From Fragosphaeria purpurea (taxonomy: Eukaryota > Ascomycota > Sordariomycetes > Ophiostomatales > Ophiostomataceae), in assembly GCA_002778095.1 (NCBI GenBank), contig PCDL01000021.1:5005501-5069500 (forward strand): 64,000 bases of DNA, given 5' to 3'. A program made the translations under genes and the position numbers. Shown in pieces: positions 46,662 through 56,045 of this stretch. The notes under the pieces are model-generated. The model did not search any database and was not told the origin of the DNA. It was given only the letters and a program-made list of their open reading frames with translations. Numbering within the stretch: position 1 is the first letter of the stretch; each line of letters opens with the position of its first letter.

Positions 46662-47631
46662 ATGTCGCTTCCGGTGACCTCGGTTGATCCGACACCATCG
46701 TCAACTACTGCGGTCCTTTCTGAAACGACGGCGACAGTGACGTCGCTGCTTGCATTGACAACGCCCTTCGCCCAGGCACCCAGTTGCACAGACATCTCCT
46801 CAGCGACTACCATCGTGTACAGCGACTGGCGGGACGACTATGCGAAGAGGGCTGTTCAAATACAGGTGTCCGATGCCTCAGACCCGCGTTTCGCTCCGTG
46901 CCAGCCGTCAGGATGGGCGGACGTGGTACCGGAAAGCCGATTTTCCTTCAGCCCGGCGGTTTGCCCCAGTGGATGGACAGCCTACGACGTGCGAACATCT
47001 GAGACGGTTATCCGGGGGACGTCAACTCACGGTCTCTTTACGGCGTACTGTTGCGCAAGGTAGTTCCCCCCCACCCCAAACACCCCCTTTTTACTTATTA
47101 TGTTTCACGTCACCTCTCTTTCGAAGCCAAAAGCTAACTCAAATTACATGCACTAGTGGATATCAACTGACATGGCCCATTAGCGGCTTATCGATTGAAG
47201 GCATCGTGAGTCCCGCCTGTTTCCGTGGTGCGCCGACGGCGACATCAATGACGACGACGACAACCCCCGACAACGCCGCAACAACGGCATCGGCCTTGTT
47301 TCCCACCAGTTTGCAAGTCCACGACGCGTGGCACATCTCGTGGGCGTCCGCGGACGTGTCGACACTGTCACCGCCGCCGCCAACGCTCACCTGTAGCACG
47401 GCCTTGTCGTCTTGGGTGCCGGGCGCCGCCGTGCCAACTGCGTCAAGTTGTGTCGACGACAACGCGGCCTCCTACAACAGCGGCGTGTCCATGGCGCCCC
47501 AACTGTTTTTATTTTTGGTCGTTGGGATTCCGCTTATCTTCGTTGCGCTGGTCGTCGCCGGTTGTTGTTGTTTTTGTGTCCACCGCCGTCACCGATCGCG
47601 TAGACCAGCGGCACAGAGCGTGCCGAATTAA
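46662..47631 (+). CDS. Ser/Thr-rich single-pass membrane protein
   Basis: Exons 46662-47059 and 47157-47631 (97-nt intron) give 290 residues. No cleavable signal is obvious at the N-terminus. The outer part is rich in Ser, Thr and Ala, with several cysteines (CTDISSATTIVYSDW, CQPSGWADVVPESRF, CPSGWTAYD). One strong membrane helix near residues 255-277 (LFLFLVVGIPLIFVALVVAG) is followed by a Cys-rich and basic cytosolic tail (CCCFCVHRRHRSRRP). This layout is common in Pezizomycotina surface proteins of unknown function and resembles wall-sensor proteins only in general form. It is divergent from GH55-PLC. Confidence 0.8.
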
Positions 47632-48238
47632 ATCGAAACGCAATTGCAAAGCGAGTTGATTTTTTTTTAAGAGGTGGGTTTTTCGGTACGAAGTTACGCA
47701 GAATCTAACGCAGGGCCGCAATGACCTTCTAATGTGGACTGTTCACTAGAATCCGGAGGGATGGCCAGGTTGGGATGAGCTCGCAGTGATGATCCCGTTG
47801 TTAGGCGTTCTTCAACGCGGGCAAACCGAAGTAAGTGGGTTCTCAAGCTTAAGAGAGACACTCATAAAATTGCCTACAGTTCCCTGATGATTTGTTTGAA
47901 CATTGCTGTTGGAAGCCGGGCCTCCGCCGCGGTAGACAGCTCTTCGGGGTAGCCATCCAGCTCCCCACGACCGGCCCGAGATTTGCGGACCGGGCCGTAC
48001 TACCGCACGCGGAAGTCCCTTGCCACATTCTAACACGATGGTCCCGCGATACCTACAACCTTATGGACCTCGGCACAGGAAAGGCGATGTATTACTTTCT
48101 TGAATTAAGAGTAGTTATTCGTATAATCACCAAAAAGGTGCAATGTGGCTTTAAACCACGAAGGGTCTGGTGAAAATTGAAAAAATTCAACACTGGGACC
48201 GCTGGCAACAAATGGCCATAGAGTTCTCTTTTATCATC
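47632..48238. other. convergent intergenic
   Basis: 607 bp between the stops of the membrane protein and the NIF3-like gene; no gene seen. Confidence 0.6.
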
Positions 48239-48723
48239 TCAAAAATCCTCCAGCTTGATCACCGCGTAAGCTGGCTCTTCATATGGATGGGCTCTTATGC
48301 AGTTAGCATGCGGCACATCAAGAGGGAGAAAACTGGGGGAAAATGGGAGGATATTAAGACTCACTTCTTGAGCGCCGCCACAGCCCGGCGAGCCACGTCT
48401 TCACCGACGCACAGCGTCTCCACGCGTGCCTCTTCTACCGTCTCAAGCACCCCTGCCGCTCCGATATGCGGATTCGCCGCGTCGCCAGGCCGGAACTGGC
48501 CAAGCCCACCATGCGTAATTGTCCAGCAGCACTCCGTGTAGTTGCCTGACCCCGGGTAGCGGCCTGCGCCCGCCGCAAAGACGGCCGCTTTGCACGCCTC
48601 CAGGTTGGCCGGCGGCACAAAAAAACTCAGCTGGTATTTAGTCTTTATGTTGGCCATGGATGCCACGGCGGAATAGGTACGGTTCGCGTAGTGTAATGCT
48701 CTCGGACGGAATGGTGCAAACAT
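48239..48723 (-). CDS. stand-alone NIF3/YqfO C-terminal-type protein
   Basis: Exons 48723-48365 and 48293-48239 (71-nt intron, donor GTGAGT, branch GCTAAC) give 137 residues. The small second exon restores the family-typical AHPYEEPAYAVIKLEDF end that is lost if the intron is read through (stop after LKK). The core (YQLSFFVPPANLEACKAAVF, GAGRYPGSGNYTECCW, LGQFRPGDAANPHIGAAG, LETVEEARVETLC) matches the PII-like insert and following helix of bacterial YqfO/NIF3 proteins, without the metal-binding NIF3 halves. Residues 1-22 are Arg/aromatic-rich (RPRALHYANRTYSAVAS) and may be a mitochondrial presequence; a second start at 48657 would remove it. Function unknown. Confidence 0.82.
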
Positions 48724-49455
48724 AGGCAAGCGATTTCAGTACGTTTGAAAGAAAAATGTCCGATGGAGAGACAAGGGGAACCGTTCATAACCCCACCACA
48801 ACAAATACTCAGCAGATGTGTAGCTAACTAAAATGTATGGAACGGCATAAAGCCCGTTCTGAACACCGTCGACTACGGAAGGGGTTTTCTCGCTTCAAAT
48901 GACGTATTGTTATATTTATTTTGTATGTGATATTTGTGGAACGTGCTCTTCGTCTACCGCGTCTGAGAGCTTCCTGGCTTTTATCATGGCCTTTTCATGT
49001 AGCGAAGCACATTGGTGCAAGTTTAAAAGCAGCCCGAATGTATCATTTGATGAAACTGTCGAGTGCCGTACAAATTAGTGCTCCGATGACTAATACGAGC
49101 CCGCCTTCTAAGGTAGTTGATATTTGCTGGGACGCGCCTCTTTGGGCACTTTGCGCCGCGACAGTGGGCCATCGTCAGCTTCAAGGCAAACCCCCCAAAG
49201 ATGTTACAACAATGACGACGCACGTTTTGGTCGCAGTGATTTGAGGTGGCTCCGGATGAAAGAAGAAGAAGCATGCCAACAAAAAACGGCAAGAAGGTCG
49301 CAACGTAAAGGAGAGATGCGCGAAGAACACAAAGTGACAGGGGCCGTTCCATCGACGACGTCTCGTGCTGTCCCGTTTTCCTCCTTTTTCTCTGCAACGG
49401 CACCCAATCGCCGGCGCTCTTCCGAGCTCGCTGTTATGAGGCCAATGACCTTGGT
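48724..49455. other. divergent intergenic
   Basis: 732 bp between NIF3-like and UVRAG-like starts; no coding pattern I trust. Confidence 0.6.
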
Positions 49456-51388
49456 ATGATGGCTGCTCTTCAATCGTCTCCATATTTGCTGCCGCAACAC
49501 CGGAAGCTCCGTCACCTGCGCGGCATCTACCTCCGCAACCTCACCTTTGCGCACCCGCGCAAATACAGCATCGACGATGCTACGATCAACAAATCGCCCG
49601 AAAAGCAGGCCGCTCTGCGCCACGTGCCTGCACTGCAGCACGCGCACTCCAGCGGCAACCTCCGTACCGACAAAGCCCGACACCGCCGCGTTACCCTATC
49701 CGGCGCCACGGCGCAGGCGCGCCAGCGCATCCTCGAACAGGCCCTCGAAAGTAGCACGGCCGAGGCGTTTTTCTCGCTGCACTGCGAAGGTGTCGAGGAG
49801 CCCTTGTACGTCAGCGAGGTGGAGGCGAAGGCTGCGGTATGTCGTGTTTTGCGCTGGAGCCTGTCTCCTTACCGAGTTTAGGGGGGAACCCGTTCACTAA
49901 CAAGTACCATGTTTATCTACGCAGAACTTCAACTTTCGGTTTTTCGACCTATCGGAACGCGACCCCTACATCTCGCGCTCCTCCCAGGTGACCGTCCGCG
50001 TCTGGGTGTGCCATGCCGGTGCCTGGAGCTTGCTGGTCGAAGACAACGTCGACCTGCGTGCCCTCGGCTGCATCGGGTCGTCGTTGCAGGGCACCCGCTT
50101 CCCACCCAACTGCCTCGTGTTTCAGCTGCTCGACGGCATCTACATGTTTGGCGTGACCGACCGCGTCACGCCGCCGAAGCAGGCACCGGCCCTGCCGACT
50201 GCGTCGTACAATGCACTGATGCGTTTGACCAACCTCGAAAACACCTTGCAAGATTCGTTTGCGACGCAGGACAAACTGGCGGCGCAAATCAACGACCTGC
50301 TCGCGCACGAAGAACCGTCAGAGCTGCCCGAGGCCGAGGCGCACGCGCGGCGGGTGGCGCGCGGCGTCTCGCACCAACGGCGCCTGGTCAGCGCCGCAAC
50401 CAAGAAGCGTGACGACATTGCCGCGTCCACTCAGGCCCGGCGCGCCGCCATTGCCGGTGGCCGGGCGCTGCAGCAAAAAGCCGAAGCCGATGTGGCGCAC
50501 GCAGCCCAAAAATTAGCGTCTTCGCGCGCCACGGTCCGCAAGACTCTGGACGCCATCCGCGGCCAGCGGCGCCGGGTCTGCGAAGACCTGATGCGCATCG
50601 TGCCGATTGTTCCGGCGCCATCGGGGCAGCCACTGTCCTTCCACATCTGCGGCTTGCCGTTACCCAACACGGAGCAAGGTGGTTCTGTGGTGGGCTTAGG
50701 GTCGCCCATGAGCGAAGACGCCCTCTCGGCAGCCCTGGGCTACGTCGCCCTGCTTGCCAACGCGCTGCAAAGCTACCTGAGCGTTGCGCTTCCGTACAAA
50801 ATCACGGCCTACGGTTCGCGGTCCGTCATCCGCGATGACATTAGCAAACTACCGGACCAACAACGGGATTTTCCGTTGTACGTGCCCCGGGGCGGCCACA
50901 GCTCACAATACCGGTTCGACTACGGCTGGTTTCTGCTGAACAAAGACGTGGAAACGCTATGTGCGGCACAAGGGCTGAAGGTGGTCGACATTCGCCACAC
51001 GCTGCCCAATCTCAAGTACTTGCTATACGTCTGCAGTGCTGGCTCGGAGGACCTGCCAGAGCGGAAAAAGGGCGGCGTCCGGGGCCTGTGGATGGGCCAT
51101 TTACAGCGACACAGCGTCGCATCGTCTGATAGGGCGGACGACGGCGCGAGCATCAACTCGGCGGACAGCCGCCAGGACAGCGTAGACAGCTTCGGTATGC
51201 CTGCACGAAGGCAGCTGCCGGTCGCTGCGCTTCAAACGTCCGGCGCGGCCGCCGATGCCGCCAACCAAAAGAATAGCGTGATTTCACAACCTGTATCCTC
51301 CCCTTCCACCTTGCACCTACCGTTTGACGAGGAGACCGTAACATGGACGCTGCGGACAAAAGGTATGCGGGAAAACGTGGACGGTTAA
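49456..51388 (+). CDS. UVRAG/Vps38-like autophagy and vesicle-trafficking protein
   Basis: Exons 49456-49836 and 49925-51388 (88-nt intron, donor GTATGT) give 614 residues. The N-terminus has LLPQHRKLRHLRGIYLRNLTF, usual for fungal UVRAG/Atg14-like proteins (PF10186), followed by a C2-like stretch (NFNFRFFDLSERDPYISRSS, VTVRVWVCHAGAWSLLVEDN). A long coiled coil (about 205-330) comes next, then the conserved CGLPLPN and an ALGYVALLANALQSYL segment plus YPLYVPRG-like and FDYGWFLLNKDVETL motifs. As part of PI3-kinase complex II it would recruit Vps34 to endosomes/vacuole. The tail is Ser/Asp-rich and probably disordered. The start at 49456 has a second ATG directly behind it. Confidence 0.9.
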
Positions 51389-51598
51389 GTTGAAACCTAC
51401 GGGGGCAGGGCGAATTGGGAGGCACATTTCGATGTAAAAAAGCCTTACCCCCAACCTACTTTTATTTTGTACATAAAGATTTTGTATCACCATTAGAGCG
51501 AGAAGTCAAAAGCAATGCAATAATTTCATGAGGAGACCAAAACTTTAATATTGCAAATGGGTAGAGATGAGTTTTAGACCAGGCTAATAATGAATTTT
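51389..51598. other. short convergent gap
   Basis: AT-rich 210 bp after the UVRAG-like stop. The coding-like segment that follows on the minus strand is listed separately. Confidence 0.5.
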
Positions 51599-51726
51599 TT
51601 AAAGCCTCAGGAAAACATCAACCAAAGCGAGATCCTCGTTCCCAGTAATACCCTTTTGAGGCAAACGAACAACCGTAGCAAACGTATTTGCACCTTCCAA
51701 AACATCCTTGGTGAACCACGAGTAGA
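51599..51726 (-). other. unassigned coding-like segment, possible last exon
   Basis: Preceded on the minus strand by a strong acceptor (a T-run ending TTTAG). The segment reads YSWFTKDVLEGANTFATVV and then RLPQKGITGNEDLALVDVF and LRL before TAA at 51601-51599. The pattern looks like real protein. It may be the true last exon of the 2EXR gene, but the good donor there (GTAGGT at 51803) is in the wrong phase, and only weak in-phase donors are seen. It could also belong to an unrecognised gene. Confidence 0.4.
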
Positions 51727-51799
51727 CTAAAAAAAAGACGAACAAGAAGATCAAGACAAGCATAACCGTATCATATCATAACTCATCGCAATGTTACAC

Positions 51800-52789
51800 C
51801 TACGCCACAGCGACAATGGGGACATCGTAGTTGGCCAATGTCGCGGCAACGTGTGTCCGACTGTCGTCGGTCCCCTTCCAGCTCGATCTCGTGCTCCAGA
51901 CAATCCGCTTGCGGTGGTTTGTCGTGGCCTGCACGAGAGCCTCCATAATGGGGCAGTCTTTGCGTACACTATCGTATCCGTCAAACTCGACCACCTCAAT
52001 GCTGGGCGTCGCCTTCAGAACGTCGTCGAGCAGGGCGCGCGAGAACGCCTCGTAGAAGCCCTGCTTGCGGAACCCGTCAAGCCAGCTGACACTCGGATCA
52101 ATCTGCACGAACACGGACAGCTTCCGCACGTTGACACAGTCCTTCAACCCGAGCCGTTTGTTCACAGCCCAGGAGCTGGGTGGCTTGTTGAAACCAGGAC
52201 CTAGACGCAACTCGAGGCCTGTCATTGCGGCTCGCTGGCGGGCGGTCAAACGCGCCAAAAGAGGCCGCTTCGTCTTGAAGAAGCGGCCGGGATAGGTAGG
52301 GAAGACGCGGAAGACGCGGGAGCTGTAGAAGAAATGCGATGCTTCCATGTAGACGGTGCGGCAGGTACGCAAAAGCGCCAGCTTTCTGTGCACCTTTTTG
52401 GTGTTCTCCGGCGTCAGATCCAGCACGGGGTCCGTGCCTTCAAAATGGTATTTGTAGACTTTGATACGCAGCTCCGACGGCAGATCGAGAAAGCGAAAGG
52501 GCTTCGTCGGTTCGTCCGCCTTTGTGGGGTCTTGCGCGGCAGGCTTCGCGGCGCCGCTGCCAAGCGGGTGTGGTGGCTTCGCCGGTGCCGCCACCTCCTG
52601 CAGGCTTAATTTGTGCGGAGGTATGGTGTTGATATCGAATTTTGCCGGCTGTACGTCCATTTCGTCGTCGGATGGGTAGGCCGAGGAACAAGAAAAGCCA
52701 GAAGGCGTCGTATAGCCCGAGGGAACGGCTGTTGGGGTGGGAGACACGGCAGTCGGCCGCGAGAGCCTTGCCCGAGCTCGTTTGGCCAT
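51800..52789 (-). CDS. 2EXR/F-box-like domain protein
   Basis: Single reading frame of 329 residues; the 3' end may be incomplete (see 51599-51726). After a disordered N-terminus rich in Ser, Pro and Ala, residues 98-165 hold the 2EXR-type motif (FRFLDLPSELRIKVYKYHF, then LALLRTCRTVYMEASHFFYSSRVF), common in fungal F-box-like proteins. A C-terminal region follows that is conserved in form but has no known domain. Function unknown; a role in ubiquitin ligase adaptors is only suggested by the domain family. The ATG is preceded by a TGCG microsatellite in the leader. Confidence 0.8.
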   Translation of the reverse strand: MAKRARARLSRPTAVSPTPTAVPSGYTTPSGFSCSSAYPSDDEMDVQPAKFDINTIPPHKLSLQEVAAPAKPPHPLGSGAAKPAAQDPTKADEPTKPFRFLDLPSELRIKVYKYHFEGTDPVLDLTPENTKKVHRKLALLRTCRTVYMEASHFFYSSRVFRVFPTYPGRFFKTKRPLLARLTARQRAAMTGLELRLGPGFNKPPSSWAVNKRLGLKDCVNVRKLSVFVQIDPSVSWLDGFRKQGFYEAFSRALLDDVLKATPSIEVVEFDGYDSVRKDCPIMEALVQATTNHRKRIVWSTRSSWKGTDDSRTHVAATLANYDVPIVAVA

Positions 52790-53824
52790 GGCTTGCGTGC
52801 GTGCGTGCGTGCGTGCGTGCTGTAGGTCTCTATCGCTCGCGGCCTGGCTGTATCCTATGCGAAGTAGTATATTTCAACGGTATGTTCGCAGATGCTGTTG
52901 GTTGACCCCTGGCCGCAGGGCAAAATGACCTCGAGTCAAGCGAAGCTGTGTTGCGAGAGTCTTAGTGCGAGTTTATGGCAATTAAATCAAATCTTCTTTA
53001 AACGGTTTGACGACGGCGTTAGCCAAAGAAGATGGAGGCTAGATATGGGTATCTTGGTGACTGGACCATAAAAGGTTCCTAAACGGCTCGTTCGGATTGC
53101 GAGGGTTTCCAGAGAGTGGCTCCATCGCGATAGCTCAACGGATGGGAGGCCACCCTCTAGAATGCAGCATGCGTTCCCGCCATGTTGAGGGATGTTGCGT
53201 CTTTCCAGTTGAGAAGGTTGTCGAGCGTGTAGTCCGGAGAGACGAGTATGATTCAACGAGAAAAAGGATACGGTAGCGCGGAAACGTCCTCGATGTTTAA
53301 GAAATCGTTCAATTTCTTCAAATGCAAAGAATGTCGAAGAAAACGCTGAGATATCGCAAAGATGTGGAGAGTATTGGGTGTAACAAGATGAACTGAGTGG
53401 TTTGGATCCCACGACAAGTTCACGGCGTTATGTCGATGCGATTCGAATACAGGCAGATCAAACCGATGCCGGCCGATGCGATGGCGAAAGCGGGGAAAGC
53501 GGCAGAAAGTCACTCGTGGCATGGGAGTGCTCCGTAAGTCATATGACGTCGGGAACCGGCGGAAGAAAAGTCCGTGCAACTCTGCTCTACTCTCCTCACC
53601 TTCTAGAAACTGTGGGACAGCCAAGCCTTTCGACCATTTTTTTTTAATCGAGTTAGGCGGGTTCATTGGATGGGGACATCCCACCTAAAGAAATTCTAAC
53701 AGCAACGCGCTTCGCTTCGCCTTGGGGGAGCTTCTAATCAACCCACCATACCACTGTTTTGTTTCCTGTTTTCCGCGCGGTTTTTTGTTTCTTATTATCC
53801 CATTGAGCTACTCGACTTTTCAGA
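52790..53824. other. divergent intergenic, 2EXR and TIM50 promoters
   Basis: About 1 kb without a supported gene. It includes the TGCG microsatellite next to the 2EXR start. Confidence 0.6.
52794..52822. repeat. (TGCG)n microsatellite
   Basis: Seven tandem TGCG units directly upstream of the 2EXR start codon, within its leader. Confidence 0.95.
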
Positions 53825-55631
53825 ATGTTTCTCAGGGCGGTGTCACGACGGCTAGCGTCGCCGTTGGTTGCATCCGCATCGCGGCAACCAGGAGTTCCTC
53901 CGGCGAGACGAACAGCTGCCGCATGGGCACCGGCGACGCCGAGAGCCAGCCGGTTCTCGACCAGCAGCCCATACTGGTCGCAGAGCCGATTCACACCACC
54001 CGCATCAGACTCAAAGCCGTACGTGATCCGCCTGCTTTTGCCGAACCAAGTTGTGGAGAGAAGTGAGAAGCTGCGCTTGCCCGACACAGGATGTTGACAC
54101 AAAGTGACACAGTACACCAAACAAGTCGTCTTCCGCCGCGGATGGTGAACCAAGTGCCGAGGCTGCTGGAAAACCAGGTTCCGAAGCCGAAACACAACCC
54201 GACAAAGAAATTCCCTTATCGTCTCTGCCTGATTTGACCCAGGGCATCCCCTCGACCCTCGACTACGAAACCGCGGGGTCGACGAACAAAGCGGCTCTTG
54301 CACCATTCACCGAAGAGGGCACGGCATCGGCCGGTGGCCGGGGGAAAGGCGAGCTCCCTGCTTCGGCGTACATTTCGTCGTCGGAACGGCGGCGCCAGAA
54401 GCTCGCAAACTACCTTTTCTTCGGTGCTGTGGGCTTGGGCGTGGCGGGCACGGTCTATGCGGGCCGTGACTGGGACGAGGAGGATGCCAAACGGCATCCC
54501 AAGGTTCCAAACGGATGGGGTCTGGGTCTGTGGTGGGATCGCGTCTCGACCCGAACAAAGGAACTGCTCACTTACTACCACGAGCCGGCCTTTGAGAAAC
54601 TATTGCCCGACCCGGACCCGGTGTATGGCCGGCCGTATACCCTGTGTATCAGCTTGGAGGATATGCTCATCCACAGCGAATGGACGCGAGAGCACGGCTG
54701 GCGCATTGCCAAACGGCCCGGCGTCGACTATTTTTTGCACTATTTGAGCCAGTACTATGAGCTGGTTCTGTTCACCACTGTGCCCTTCGCTATGGGCGAG
54801 CCGATGGTGCGCAAACTGGATCCGTATCGGTTTATCGTCTACCCCCTCTTCCGCGAAGCCACCAAATACCAAGACGGCGAAATCATCAAGGTAAATGCGT
54901 GCTCTGACTCCACGGCGAAACAATGAAGGAATAGACTGGGGTGCTAGCGAACAGATTTCCGCTAACGCAGCTTGCAGGATTTATCATACTTGAACCGCGA
55001 CCTGTCGAAGGTCATTATCATTGATACAAACGCCTCCCACGTCCGTGCGCAGCCGGAGAACGCCATCGTTTTGCCCAAGTGGACGGGCGATGTGAAGGAC
55101 ACGAACTTGGTCGCACTGATTCCCTTCCTCGAGTACATTTACACCATGCAGTACGGTGACGTTCGAAAAGTCCTCAAGTCCTTTGAAGGCAAGGACATTC
55201 CCCAGGAGTTTGCGCGCCGCGAAGCCATTGCCCGCGCCGAGTTCCAGAAACAACTCGAAGGCCAGCGGAAGAAGCACCCGCACAGCGGCGAGAGCGGCAT
55301 CGGCCGCCTGGGGTCCATGCTGGGCCTCAAGTCGAGCAACATGAGCGTCATGGTGCCCGCCGACGGCGAACCGAACGTGGCCGAGCAGTTTGCCCAGGGC
55401 AAGATGCTGCAAGACATTGCCCGCGAGCGCGGCCAGAAAACCTACGAAATGATGGAGAAGGAGATCCGCGAGAACGGCGAGAAGTGGCTGAAGGAGGAGG
55501 CCGCCATGCAAGAAAAGCTGCAACAAGAGGCGATGCAAAGCATGAAGCAGTCGTTCGCCGGTTGGTTTGTGAACCCACCGAAGACGGCAGAGCAACCAAA
55601 TGCTGCACCGGGTTCCCAGAACAAGCAATAA
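53825..55631 (+). CDS. TIM50: mitochondrial import inner membrane translocase subunit TIM50
   Basis: Exons 53825-54018, 54113-54890 and 54978-55631 give 541 residues. The Arg/Ser/Ala-rich N-terminus (LRAVSRRLASPLVASASR) is a mitochondrial presequence. A single membrane helix (NYLFFGAVGLGVAGTVYAG) is followed by DWDEEDAKRHPKVPNGWG. The FCP1-like domain has YTLCISLEDMLIHSEW, where the classical DxDx catalytic signature is degenerate, as in Tim50. It continues with ELVLFTTVPFAMGEP, DLSYLNRDLSKVIIIDTN and TDLVALIPFLEY-like segments. Tim50 receives presequences from the TOM complex and passes them to Tim23. The C-terminal coiled tail is typical of fungal orthologues. Confidence 0.95.
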
Positions 55632-56045
55632 TCGGACAATTATTTTGCTCTCTTTGTGTCCAGCTCTCCTCACCTTCGAACATTAGAATCGAAGAATAGC
55701 TCGGAGCACGATATTGGCGGTGTGGTACAGTGTATGGTTTGTTTGAATGGACCATACCATTTCTCATCAAATTTCTCTCCTCTTGTTTGGATCATACCAT
55801 TTTTGCTACCGGAGTCGGGTGAGGCCGTTGGGTTTTTGGGTATATTAGAAAATGGACAGGTTTAGAGCTTATTTTTATAATGCTAGCAATTTTTGCTTGG
55901 TTGTTTTTGATCGGGCTTTCCAAAAATGAACGTAGCCCAAGCAAGAAGAGCAGAAAGAAAGCAGGATTTAAAAATGTAGTATTACACAAAAATTATATAC
56001 TGAAGACCACATAACACAAAAATAAAAGCACATTATCATACAATT
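55632..56045. other. convergent intergenic
   Basis: AT-rich 414 bp between TIM50 and the Ted1-like gene; 3' UTRs. Confidence 0.6.
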
